DNA of 64,000 bases from NCBI RefSeq assembly GCF_030295935.1, contig NZ_AP027362.1, forward strand, positions 3,782,001 to 3,846,000. Direction: 5' to 3'. This stretch comes from Thalassotalea piscium. Lineage in GTDB: Bacteria; Pseudomonadota; Gammaproteobacteria; Enterobacterales; Alteromonadaceae. The notes below the pieces were generated by a model. That model ran no database searches and was not told where the DNA came from. It saw nothing but the letters and a program-made list of their open reading frames with translations. A program made the translations under genes and the position numbers. How positions within the stretch are numbered: position 1 is the first letter of the stretch; each line of letters begins with the position of its first letter. Positions 49,878 to 58,510 of this stretch are shown here, piece after piece.

Positions 49878-50243
49878 ATGGATAATAAAGGAGAAAAAAT
49901 CCGTCGCCATGTTATGGGTGATGTCTTTGTCGATAAAGCGTTGGCAAATAGTGATGAACTGACTATGCCAATGCAAGACTTTATCAATCAACATGGTTGG
50001 GGTGCAACGTGGCATAGAGACGGCATAGACTTAAAAACCAGAAGTTTGGTAACCATTGCTATGCTAACCGCACTTAAAGCACCCACTGAACTTACAGGAC
50101 ACCTCAGAGGTGCAATAAACAACGGTGCAACTAAAGCAGAGATACAAGAAGTAATATTACACAGTGCTGTATACTGTGGCGCGCCAGCCGCACAAGAAGC
50201 TTTTAGAACGGCAAAGGCTTTTTTCGATAGTGATGAACAATAA
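49878..50243 (+). CDS. Carboxymuconolactone decarboxylase family protein
   Basis: 121 residues: MGDVFVDKALANSDELTMPMQDFINQHGWGATW, then DLKTRSLVTIAMLTALKAPTELTGHLRGAINNGATKAEIQEVILHSAVYCGAPAAQEAFRTAK, the full 4-carboxymuconolactone decarboxylase pattern. The His in TGHLRGA and the Cys in VYCGAP are the family's usual residues. In this setting it may act on a lactone or be a general gamma-lactone enzyme; protocatechuate genes are not nearby. Preceded at nine bases by the dehydrogenase gene, so one transcript. Confidence 0.92.
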   Translation: MDNKGEKIRRHVMGDVFVDKALANSDELTMPMQDFINQHGWGATWHRDGIDLKTRSLVTIAMLTALKAPTELTGHLRGAINNGATKAEIQEVILHSAVYCGAPAAQEAFRTAKAFFDSDEQ

Positions 50244-51004
50244 GTTCATTATTGATCTAAACCCAATCTAACAATAAACCTTATTCACTATTCGATTATG
50301 TCTACTGGCTCAAACAATCAATGACGGCATTATTGACTTAGAAATTATCGCTACAAAATTGAAGCTTATGCGAACAACACAGGAGTATAACCTTCCTGAA
50401 CAGCATGTTACAAAGTAAGTGTCTTATCCTTGACTGTTTTTCCAGCGTATAAAATAGACCAATTAATTATTCAACCTGCTATTAAATGATTTCTAGCGAT
50501 TTGTTCACAATCACACTGAAAATATTGCTTTATTGTCTTTACAAAATATTACACTTCAACTATAAAGACCTTACTCTTTGTAATGTTTACTATTGTAGAC
50601 TAACCTACTAGGGCGTGTTGATCTTTTGAGTACAAATTTTGTACGAATTAAACATGACTTAATTGAGGCGTAGCGAATAAAGTGTAGTTATCTTACATAA
50701 ATGAGCTAGAACGAAAAGTAAATCATGTTTAAACGTATCCGTAGGACAGCGCCTCTTTGGTATTTCTACGGCGTTTTCACTTATTTATAGGGAACAACCC
50801 CATTACATAAGTTCAGCCTTGTATAAACACCAAATAAATCGCTGCAAAAATGTAAAGCAAAGATCAACACGCCCTAATTAATGAATTGATTATAGGACTT
50901 TCTTGTGAAAGACAACCGCGTTAGTAATAAAGCCCTAAGCATCGCAAAAATTAATAACCACTCAAACCAAAGGTGCTCTTTAATTATCCAGCCGTTTAAT
51001 TTAT
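50244..51004. other. Intergenic region with a diverged dispersed repeat and a MITE
   Basis: No gene on either strand. Positions about 50276-50460 read as a diverged copy of the TACC...GGTA repeat (TCTACTGGCTCAAACAATCA and nearby words). 50609-50876 is a MITE with 16-bp inverted ends. The last 120 bases should hold the promoter of the gene at 51005. Confidence 0.7.
50609..50876. mobile_element. MITE-like element with GGGCGTGTTGATCTTT ends
   Basis: Terminal inverted repeats of 16 bp (GGGCGTGTTGATCTTT at 50611 and its inverse ending at 50874) bordered by a TA duplication on both sides. Length 264 bp without the TA. There is no open frame of a transposase, so it must be mobilised in trans. The ends resemble those of some IS5-type elements with TA target sites, from memory. 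A piece of the end sequence (AACACGCCCTAATA) also occurs near 886. Confidence 0.8.
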
Positions 51005-53980
51005 ATGTTTAGTCAGTTACCACATAAAATTATAATTTCAGTAGTTTCTATATTAGTCTCTATTTATGCTATTTATCTACTTGATCAATACAGTTATCAA
51101 CAAAAACGGATCAAAATTCAAGAAATTACTGCAAGTCATGCAAGTCATATTACACATGATCTTAACCAAACATTATCAGCAGCCTATCCGATAGCCGCAT
51201 TAATTCGCGCTCAAAACGGTAATGTCTCAGGCTTTACTGAGCTTGCAACAGAAATGTTGCCTTTATATCCTGCGATTGCTTCTCTTCAACTTTTACCTGA
51301 TGGGGTTGTAAAACATATTGTGCCAATAGAAGGGAATGAAAATGCACTTGGTCATAATTTATTTCTCGATCCAGAAAGGTCAAACGAGGCACATATTGCT
51401 AAAGTTAGCGGTAAATTAACTCTTGCTGGACCTTTTGATTTACGCCAAGGAGGCATTGGCGCAGCATCTCGATTACCAATCTATCTCGACACGGCAGATG
51501 GCAAAAAATTCTGGGGATTTGCGGCCGTACTAATCAGATTCCCCGACATATTAAATACTACTCACTTATCAACACTCGCTAAATCAGGTGTAGGTTATCA
51601 ACTATCTCGTGTACTGCCAGGCACCAACGAAACACAAATAATAGCAACATCGAATACCACTCTCAGCAGTGATACTGTTACTTTTGATATCCCGATCCCC
51701 AATGGAAATTGGACCTTACAAGCCTATCCAATTGATGGTTGGCGAAATTATCCAAGGCTTTTTCTAGGCAGCGCGTTAGCATTAGTTTTTATTTTTTTGG
51801 CTACTTTTGCTACCACTTTATGGACACGTTTAGCCAAAAATAGAGCACTTTTAGAGGCTAAGGTAAAAGAAAGAACGAGCGAGTTAGAAGGCAATTTAGC
51901 ACAGCTTGCTGAAAGTGAAAGAAAGTTAGTATTAAGCCAACAAGTTGGTGGAATTGGTACTTGGGAATGGGATCTTACAACGGACATTATCTTCTGGTCT
52001 GATCAAATTTCAGAGCTATTTGGTCATGTACAAGGCCTATCTGAAACTACAAAAGAAGATTTCCTAAAGTGTATTCACCCCGATGACTTAGAATACGTGT
52101 TAAAAGTAATTTATACCTGTATTGAATCAGGCGAAAGTTACGATATAGATTATCGTGTAGTTAGTCCCGAAGGCCACATCAGTTGGCTTAATGAAAAAGC
52201 TAATGTAATTAGAGGTGGTAATGGAAAAGCTATAACAATATTAGGCGTATCTATAGATATTACCAAACGCAAAAACATTGAAAATAAACTGTTTCTATCT
52301 TCTAGAGTATTTAGCGATGCTCATGACGGGATTACCATTACTGATTCAAATAAATTAATTGTTGATGTCAATCCTGCTTTTACCAGAATAACTGGCTATA
52401 CCCGAGATGAAGTTATCGGCAAAAACCCAAGAATTCTCAGTTCAGGCAAACAAAGTGCCGAGTTTTACCGTGATATGTGGCAAAATATAAGTGAACATGG
52501 ACACTGGCAAGGTGAAATATGGAATCGCAAAAAATGTGGAGAAATCTACCCAGAATTACTCACGATTACGGTCATAAAAGATAGCAATAATACCCTTAAT
52601 TACCTTGGTGTTTTTACCGATATTACACACATTAAACGCCAACAAAAACAACTTAAACATATTGCCCATTACGACTTACTCACCAACTTACCTAATAAAG
52701 TATTACTAACAGACCGCTTATCGCAAGCAATTTTGCGATGCGACCGTAATAAAAACTCGCTCGCTGTAGTTTGCTTAGATTTAGATAACTTTACCGACGT
52801 AAATGATATTCATGGGCATGATATCGGCGATGAGCTTCTAATTGAATTTTCAGTTCGTTTAAAAGAAGCATTGCGCGAAGGTGACAGCTTAGCACGAGTG
52901 AGTGGCGATGAGTTTATAGCAGTATTAGTTGGTTTAACACAGATTGAGGATTGTGAACCTATCTTAGAGCGGTTGTTACTCGCCGTTTCAAATACAGTGA
53001 CAATAAGAGATATCGTTTTCAATATGTCGATAAGTATTGGTGTAACTCTTTACCCACAAGATAATGTTGATGGCGACTTACTCATACGTCATGCAAACCA
53101 AGCCATGTACAGAGCTAAAGAGTTAGGTAAAAATCGTTATCACTTATTTGATACCGCCCAAGATGAAGCAGTTAAAGCACAACGAGAAAATTTAGAGGAT
53201 ATTCGCAACGCATTAGACAATCAACAATTTGTGCTGTATTACCAACCTAAAGTTAATATGAAAACAGGCATTGTTATAGGTGTTGAAGCGCTTATTCGTT
53301 GGCAACATCCAGAACGAGGCTTGTTGAGTCCCATAGAGTTTTTGCCTGTTATTGAAAATAATCCTATGAGCTATGAAATGGGTGAATGGGTTATAGATAC
53401 AGCACTCTCACAAATAAGCGAATGGCAAAGAACAGGGCTAAACTTACCTGTTGGTATTAGCGTAAACATTACCGCCGCACATCTACAACACCCAAATTTC
53501 TCAAAGATGTTAGCACAAAAGCTAGCTGCCCACCCAGAAGTTGACCCTCATTATCTAGAGTTAGAGGTCTTAGAAACAAGCGCTTTAGATAACATTAAAG
53601 ATGTTACATCCATTATGAATGTCTGCATCGGCTTAGGCGTTAACTTTGCATTAGATGATTTTGGTACCGGCTATTCGTCTCTCACTTATTTAAGAAGACT
53701 TCCAGCTAATTTAATCAAAATAGACCAAAGCTTCGTTCGCGATATGCTTCACGACACTGACGATTTAGCCATTATAGAGGGTGTTATAGCCTTAGCTAAA
53801 TCGTTCAAGCGAGAAGTAATTGCAGAAGGTGTCGAAACAAAAGAGCATGGAAGCGCACTATTACAGCTAGGGTGTGAATTGGCGCAAGGCTATGGTATTG
53901 CAAAACCAATGCCCGCAGAACAAATACCTGCTTGGATAATTAGCTGGGTGCCCGACAAAAGTTGGACACAACAACTTTAG
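51005..53980 (+). CDS. CHASE-PAS-PAS-GGDEF-EAL c-di-GMP protein
   Basis: 991 residues. N-terminal membrane helix (about 8-26), periplasmic CHASE domain (about 40-240), second helix (about 246-270), coiled coil, two PAS domains with PAC (about 310-430 and 435-555), GGDEF (about 560-730) with SGDEF instead of GGDEF, and EAL (about 745-985) with intact EALIRW, DDFGTGYSSLTYL. The Ser in SGDEF is found in some active cyclases, so loss of activity is not certain; phosphodiesterase activity looks likely. It ends overlapping the convergent GNAT pseudogene by 4 bases. Confidence 0.95.
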   Translation: MFSQLPHKIIISVVSILVSIYAIYLLDQYSYQQKRIKIQEITASHASHITHDLNQTLSAAYPIAALIRAQNGNVSGFTELATEMLPLYPAIASLQLLPDGVVKHIVPIEGNENALGHNLFLDPERSNEAHIAKVSGKLTLAGPFDLRQGGIGAASRLPIYLDTADGKKFWGFAAVLIRFPDILNTTHLSTLAKSGVGYQLSRVLPGTNETQIIATSNTTLSSDTVTFDIPIPNGNWTLQAYPIDGWRNYPRLFLGSALALVFIFLATFATTLWTRLAKNRALLEAKVKERTSELEGNLAQLAESERKLVLSQQVGGIGTWEWDLTTDIIFWSDQISELFGHVQGLSETTKEDFLKCIHPDDLEYVLKVIYTCIESGESYDIDYRVVSPEGHISWLNEKANVIRGGNGKAITILGVSIDITKRKNIENKLFLSSRVFSDAHDGITITDSNKLIVDVNPAFTRITGYTRDEVIGKNPRILSSGKQSAEFYRDMWQNISEHGHWQGEIWNRKKCGEIYPELLTITVIKDSNNTLNYLGVFTDITHIKRQQKQLKHIAHYDLLTNLPNKVLLTDRLSQAILRCDRNKNSLAVVCLDLDNFTDVNDIHGHDIGDELLIEFSVRLKEALREGDSLARVSGDEFIAVLVGLTQIEDCEPILERLLLAVSNTVTIRDIVFNMSISIGVTLYPQDNVDGDLLIRHANQAMYRAKELGKNRYHLFDTAQDEAVKAQRENLEDIRNALDNQQFVLYYQPKVNMKTGIVIGVEALIRWQHPERGLLSPIEFLPVIENNPMSYEMGEWVIDTALSQISEWQRTGLNLPVGISVNITAAHLQHPNFSKMLAQKLAAHPEVDPHYLELEVLETSALDNIKDVTSIMNVCIGLGVNFALDDFGTGYSSLTYLRRLPANLIKIDQSFVRDMLHDTDDLAIIEGVIALAKSFKREVIAEGVETKEHGSALLQLGCELAQGYGIAKPMPAEQIPAWIISWVPDKSWTQQL

Positions 53981-54405
53981 CAGCAAAGGTCAGTTATTGA
54001 AAAGTGGTGGCTAGCAATATTAAAGCGCTCCCGCAGATAAAACCTATGTGCTGGAAACTTTTGAATGCCGGAATCTAGGTGTAATTGCTGGCAGCCAATT
54101 TCTTTAGCATATTGTTTAAACCAATTAATTAGAAAAGCACCAGCTCATGTAGAGCGATGTTTGTCACTTGTTACTAGGTCATCGATATAAATATGCTTAC
54201 CCCAAGCTAATTTTTCACCAATAATAAAACCAGCAACACATAAAACCTCTTCAGCCTGTTTTATATAAGCGATCTGATAACCTGATTTTTGCTGCTTTTC
54301 AATTTGAATTTTTAAACTTTGAAGGTCATATTGAGGGCGAAGTTGTAAAATAACTTCGCCAACTTTATCTAATTCAGCGTTAGATCTTAATAAATATACT
54401 TGCAT
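53977..54405 (-). pseudogene. GNAT acetyltransferase with an internal TGA
   Basis: The frame from ATG 54405 reads as a GNAT acetyltransferase to DDLVTSDKHRST, then meets TGA (54147-54145). The same frame continues AGAFLINWFKQYAKEIGCQQLHLDS...AHRFYLRERF and stops at 53977, completing the family (about 142 residues). At the stop the family normally has a Gly (R-x-x-G-x-G loop); GGA to TGA explains it by one base. So this is a nonsense mutation or a base error; selenocysteine at this position would not be expected. Confidence 0.85.
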
Positions 54406-54492
54406 GGTACTCCTTGCAGATTAACCCCTTATTGAGTTAATGATCGTATTAACATTAACCAATAAAAACCCGTAAAAGACCTGTTGTACAGG

Positions 54493-54894
54493 TTACTTAG
54501 GTAACCCCTTAAACGCTGTTACTTCCTCTAACTCATCATTCCAAGTGGCTTTACTTGATGTAAAAATTAGCGCTGTTGGTAGCATAGATAATTCAGTATC
54601 CAAACACCCTGCAGGAACAACAAGTAAACTTGAACTCTGAATACTTGGTAATGCTGAACCGCATGACCTACAAAAGCTTTTGTTATGCCGAGTACCAGCA
54701 AGCGTAAAAGAGCTAATAGAGCCTTCACCCGTTCTCCAAACTAATATAGCTGACTCTGAGAATAAATTTGCCGAATGAGCTGAACCTGTATCTTTTTGAC
54801 AATGCCGACAATAGCATAAATAAAAACTATCAAAATTACCTTTTACCTCAAAGCTCACTGTACCACATAGACAAGACCCGAAATAATCAGTCAT
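54493..54894 (-). CDS. GFA family protein (CENP-V/GFA type)
   Basis: 133 residues with the GFA zinc motif: CLCGTVSFEV (C-x-C), CYCRHCQKDTGSAHSANLF (C-x-C-x2-C) and SFCRSCGSALPS (C-x2-C). Named for glutathione-dependent formaldehyde-activating enzymes, but most members have no proven activity. Cytoplasmic. No operon link is seen. Confidence 0.92.
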   Translation of the reverse strand: MTDYFGSCLCGTVSFEVKGNFDSFYLCYCRHCQKDTGSAHSANLFSESAILVWRTGEGSISSFTLAGTRHNKSFCRSCGSALPSIQSSSLLVVPAGCLDTELSMLPTALIFTSSKATWNDELEEVTAFKGLPK

Positions 54895-54983
54895 TATAAA
54901 TCCTTATTTAATCGGAAAATAAATCACACTAAACATTCTAGCAGGCTAAACGTAATTCTTTGTTCACCAAATTTAGTACTAAA

Positions 54984-55427
54984 CTATACTTCACGTTTAG
55001 GGCAGTTTTTCAAGTATTTAGCCTCAGTTCGGTTCCTAGTTGTTGAAAAGTCTATACGTACAGAAGTTAACACAGGTGTATTGTTTTTATTTTTCTCTGT
55101 AGCTTGCCACTTCCATTTAACTAGGGCGGCAGCAGCATTATTATCAAATACACCTTTAGGGTAAGAAGAACGAATTTTATACCCTTTGGCTTTTCCATGT
55201 TGATCAATACCAACGATCAAATCAACACAACCTGATATGTTATTTCTCGCCGCTGAAACGGGGTATTGGGGTTCAACTCTTTTTTCCACACGCCAGTATT
55301 CTTCAACAAGTTTAGTGTGTGATTTATCGGATAAATCAAGGTAATCAACTTCAACTTCTTTAACGTTAGTTGTAGCACAAGAAGCCACAATCAGTGCCAT
55401 CGGTAGCAATAAGTATGATTTGTTCAA
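54984..55427 (-). CDS. Lipoprotein with TonB C-terminal domain
   Basis: 147 residues starting at TTG 55427, chosen because AAGGAG lies seven bases upstream; the earlier start of the open frame has none. N-terminus LLLPMALIVASCATTN contains a lipobox (VASC). The rest is a TonB_C-type domain: VEPQYPVSAARNNISGCVDLIVGIDQHGKAKGYKIRSSYP and FDNNAAAALVKWKWQ. A TonB C-terminal domain on a lipoprotein, without the usual membrane anchor and proline-rich linker, cannot work as a standard energy transducer; these are thought to be structural or regulatory variants. Confidence 0.85.
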   Translation of the reverse strand: MNKSYLLLPMALIVASCATTNVKEVEVDYLDLSDKSHTKLVEEYWRVEKRVEPQYPVSAARNNISGCVDLIVGIDQHGKAKGYKIRSSYPKGVFDNNAAAALVKWKWQATEKNKNNTPVLTSVRIDFSTTRNRTEAKYLKNCPKREV

Positions 55428-55501
55428 AACTATCTCCTTTAGCTTGACCCTGAACAAGCAACGCACAAGTAAAACCAACTTTTTTATTTAATTAATATGA
55501 G

Positions 55502-56275
55502 TTAGGCGCTATTACTAGGTTTAAATATTATTTGAGCATAAATATATTGAATACCTTGATCAGTCCTCACTATGTTTTTGGGCTTTTTACCTTCACTACG
55601 GAAGCGGATATTAGGAAAAGAATAAAAGCCTCGATAGATTGGCAACCAGGAATTAGCTTGCCTTTCTATGCCAACAATATCGCATATCAATTGTTTACAT
55701 GAAATGTTTAAAATATCAAAACCCGCTGATAGATCATGTTGGGTGATATGCGCTCTGATATCCTGCTCCATTAAAAACGCCCAATTATCATCTTCAATCG
55801 TGTCTTGTTCTACGGTAGGATCATTTAACATTGTATTGTTGTTAACTAAAGACGACTTCATGCTGGATGAAATTGACTGCGGCATGTTTTCATCAAATAT
55901 TTGGTGGAGTTTATTTTTATGGTTAACAGACCAATCGATAAGCGTTTCTTTTCTAGTTTCTAAAGTATAATATTCGTCAGCATGATTCTCGCTAGAATCG
56001 ACTGCTGGCGCTAAATTAGTTTTTTCATCATCAGCTGCTATTTCAGATGAATTTTCAGGAGAGATACTAGAACGACTAACAGGTTTTTGCTGGGGTGAGA
56101 TCTGTTCTTTAGGTTTTTCTATGGTCTCTGATAAAGCGCTACTAACGTCTTCCTGTTTTGTGTTTTTTACCACAAGATCTGCGTTAGTGCTATTATCATT
56201 TAGCGCAGGGTATAACACGTAGCCCACAATTAAACTTAGTACTATAATTGCTAGTGTTTTTACAAGTTTGTTCAT
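55502..56275 (-). CDS. Hypothetical protein with N-terminal membrane anchor
   Basis: 257 residues from ATG 56275 (AAGGAAGAAAA upstream). One N-terminal helix (LVKTLAIIVLSLIVGYVLYPAL), then a charged low-complexity linker (about 35-85, rich in Ser, Glu, Lys) and a folded C-terminal part (about 105-257) with two cysteines (NISCKQLICDIVGI). Possibly a periplasmic protein held to the inner membrane. No family is recognised. Same strand as the TonB_C lipoprotein but 74 bases apart. Confidence 0.7.
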   Translation of the reverse strand: MNKLVKTLAIIVLSLIVGYVLYPALNDNSTNADLVVKNTKQEDVSSALSETIEKPKEQISPQQKPVSRSSISPENSSEIAADDEKTNLAPAVDSSENHADEYYTLETRKETLIDWSVNHKNKLHQIFDENMPQSISSSMKSSLVNNNTMLNDPTVEQDTIEDDNWAFLMEQDIRAHITQHDLSAGFDILNISCKQLICDIVGIERQANSWLPIYRGFYSFPNIRFRSEGKKPKNIVRTDQGIQYIYAQIIFKPSNSA

Positions 56276-56350
56276 TTTTCTTCCTTGAAATTTATCTACC
56301 GTATTCATAATACAGCTAACGATTTAAACATCAGCCCTTAGCAACTTTAA

Positions 56351-56420
56351 ATCATTAATTGATATATTAAAACCATAATATAGGCTTATTCTCTTGATTT
56401 AGAGAAATTCTACTGTCTAA
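56351..56420. repeat. 70-base direct repeat, copy 1
   Basis: ATCATTAATTGATATATTAA ... TCTACTGTCTAA. A second copy with a few changes is at 57328-57398; they flank the two genes at 56486-57164 in the same orientation. Confidence 0.85.
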
Positions 56421-56485
56421 GTGCTCAGTTACATTTTACTCCCAGACAACAACATTGCCCGCTTGAAAAAGCACTTAGTCTAATA

Positions 56486-56860
56486 TTACTTCAGGTCGTT
56501 AGCGTATTTAAGAACCACATTTGATATTAAACCCAAAATAAATACATTAACTATGGTAATAAAAAGCATTTCCCCTGTTTGATAGCCACCAAGAGAATAT
56601 TCATAGTAATGTGTTATTAATAATAAGATTACATTCAAAAGCACGCTTATATAAAACATATAATAAGGCATTAATTTTTTATCATAAGCATAGTTAAATA
56701 AGGAAAACAAAAGAAATCCCCCGGCCACAAGGTTACTAATGTTAAGCCAATTGGGCGTATCTAATAAATTTAGAGTACTTAGTTGAACAAACTCATACAA
56801 CTCATATACAAAAAGTAATGAAAAACCTATAGTAATTAGTTTCCACACAGCTTTTTTCAT
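56486..56860 (-). CDS. Hypothetical four-TM membrane protein
   Basis: 124 residues from ATG 56860 (GGAGG four bases upstream). Four hydrophobic helices: KLITIGFSLLFVYELYEFV, NLVAGGFLLFSLFNYAY, YYMFYISVLLNVILLLITHYY and GEMLFITIVNVFILGLISNVVL. No family is recognised; DUF-type immunity or membrane proteins look similar. It directly follows the frameshifted gene at 56872-57164. Confidence 0.7.
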   Translation of the reverse strand: MKKAVWKLITIGFSLLFVYELYEFVQLSTLNLLDTPNWLNISNLVAGGFLLFSLFNYAYDKKLMPYYMFYISVLLNVILLLITHYYEYSLGGYQTGEMLFITIVNVFILGLISNVVLKYANDLK

Positions 56861-56871
56861 ATAACCTCCAT

Positions 56872-57164
56872 TTAATGCCAAAATCCATAAGGAATTGTAT
56901 TTGGGTCAGATGGCAAGTCTCTCCACCCATTTTCATTAGAGATATATCTTCGATTAAAGTTTCGTCTTTTTAGGCCTATACTTGGCAACCCTCCAAGAAC
57001 ATTTAATAACCTAATAGCATCTGGTGAATTTCTACCCTGCTGAGTAATCGCTTTAACTAATACTGGATATATTTCTCTATATATATCATTAGCTTTCTTT
57101 TTATCTAAAAAACACCCGCAATAGCAGAACCAGCAGAATAAATAAGATTGAATGGTGATGACAT
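56872..57164 (-). pseudogene. Hypothetical protein, frameshifted at a T6 run
   Basis: ATG 57164 has AAGGAAA upstream and gives MSSPFNLIYSAGSAIAGVF before a TAG inside a T6 run (minus strand, 57112-57107). Reading with one extra T continues LDKKKANDIYREIYPVLVKAITQQG... to ...PNTIPYGFWH and a stop at 56872, about 97 residues in all. The first part alone reads as a sensible N-terminus, so the intact ancestral gene is clear. The alternative open frame to 57246 has a hydrophobic start that is probably chance. The unit sits just upstream of the membrane protein gene, possibly as a small secreted protein and partner pair. Confidence 0.7.
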
Positions 57165-57327
57165 GTATTATTTCCTTATAATAATGTGATATGAAAGTAG
57201 CTATTATAGCTATGACACTAACGATACTGCAAAAGAATTCCAACAATGAACACCGTTAAAAATGAGCCTTTAAAATAAACCCTAAACAACTGTGAGTTAT
57301 TTGGTAGTGTAACTGAATATAAAACCC

Positions 57328-57398
57328 ATCATTAATTGATATATTAAAACCCACAATATAGGCTTATTCTCTTGATTTAGAGATATTCTACTGTCTAA
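57328..57398. repeat. 70-base direct repeat, copy 2
   Basis: Same as 56351-56420 with a CC insertion and a few substitutions; lies upstream of the DUF2306-like gene's stop. Confidence 0.85.
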
Positions 57399-57460
57399 AT
57401 ACCCTAACAATGGGCAAAAGATTGTTTGCTAACGAGGATCGGCAGAAACAGCCCACCGTT

Positions 57461-57964
57461 TTAGTCTTTGTTGATGTTCTTTATAGGTATACGTACCACT
57501 AAGCTACTCTCGTATTTTTTTATGTAATAGCCACCAAGCCAAGTAATTAACAATGAAGCGCCAATAACGACTTGCCAAAAAGATACGCCCAAACTTTCCA
57601 GTGGTAGACGAACAACAGTTTCTGCAGCAAAAGCAGCCCACAAACCAACGTAAGACCATGACATTCCTGAGTAATGCCATTGTAACCAGTTATCTTGGTG
57701 CCTAAAAAATATAGGAGATAAAATACCGAACAAAACGGTTAATAGTGAAAATACAGCAAGAATATGGAAGGGGCCAAATTTAAATAAAACGTGAGTAAAC
57801 AGGGCTGTTATATTCATGAAAATCATTGATGCTACATAAATATAACCCACTTTTTTATGATTAAGCGTACCTTTTGTTTTTAATACGACATAACCTCCAG
57901 AAATTAAAGCGACTACTGCCAAAAACGTGTGGAAAGCACCTATAGTTGACCCAAATATATCCAT
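57461..57964 (-). CDS. DUF2306-like membrane protein
   Basis: 167 residues with about four or five membrane helices: GAFHTFLAVVALISGGYVVL, NHKKVGYIYVASMIFMNITALFTHVLF, FHILAVFSLLTVLFGILSPIFF, SYVGLWAAFAAETVVRL and FWQVVIGASLLITWLGGYYI. The pattern HxxxA(V/L)...G...KGTxxHKxxGYxYV is the DUF2306 signature. Function unknown; in other bacteria these are near respiratory genes. Cytoplasmic membrane. Confidence 0.85.
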   Translation of the reverse strand: MDIFGSTIGAFHTFLAVVALISGGYVVLKTKGTLNHKKVGYIYVASMIFMNITALFTHVLFKFGPFHILAVFSLLTVLFGILSPIFFRHQDNWLQWHYSGMSWSYVGLWAAFAAETVVRLPLESLGVSFWQVVIGASLLITWLGGYYIKKYESSLVVRIPIKNINKD

Positions 57965-58189
57965 ATAGTTAAACCTTTATGTAGTGTTATTATCGACCCA
58001 AAGGGTCGTTGTGATCTTGGCACTACTTGTAACAAATTTAGCTTCCTACCACTACTTTTTTTTACTTTGTTTACTGGCGCTTTAACTTTGATAAGCTTAA
58101 GCATTCATTTCAGGTAATTAAACGCTCAAGCTATATTGAATAACGAAAATTTACGTTAAAATAACTTATTATTTAACTTGGCAGCTGAT

Positions 58190-58501
58190 ATGACTATTAC
58201 AATTAAAAATATACCTACTGAGGCCGTTAACTGCGCTAATTGTCAGGCGTGTTGCTGCCATTTAGAAGTAATGTTGATTAGCGAAACAGGTGTACCAGAC
58301 AGACATATAGTACAAGATGAGTGGGGCGGTGAGTCTATGCTACGTTTAGACGATGGTTGGTGCTCTGCATTAGACCGAGATACGCTGTTATGTACTATTT
58401 ATGAAAACCGTCCTTGGGGATGTAGAGCATTCGAAGTTGATTCATTCGAATGCAATACTGAACGCTCTTTACATGGTGTTACGCCATATTCTCTCGCTTA
58501 G
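58190..58501 (+). CDS. YkgJ family cysteine cluster protein
   Basis: 103 residues from ATG 58190; a TTG four codons upstream is less likely. Cys-rich core CANCQACCCHLEVML, then ALDRDTLLCTIYENRPWGCRAFEVDSFEC, the zinc/iron-sulfur-type cysteine cluster of the YkgJ family. No known activity. Ends 10 bases before the convergent hydrolase gene. Confidence 0.92.
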   Translation: MTITIKNIPTEAVNCANCQACCCHLEVMLISETGVPDRHIVQDEWGGESMLRLDDGWCSALDRDTLLCTIYENRPWGCRAFEVDSFECNTERSLHGVTPYSLA

Positions 58502-58510
58502 GTAAAGCTG

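Noticed and set aside
57165-57246. N-terminal extension (MLEFFCSIVSVIAIIATF...) as the real start of the gene at 56872
   Set aside because: It has no RBS of note and competes with a better start at 57164 whose frame is restored by one base at the T6 run.
57247-57460. attC-like sequence near the DUF2306 gene
   Set aside because: CTAACAATGGGC and GCTAACGAGG are present, but no paired arms or matching cores could be found.
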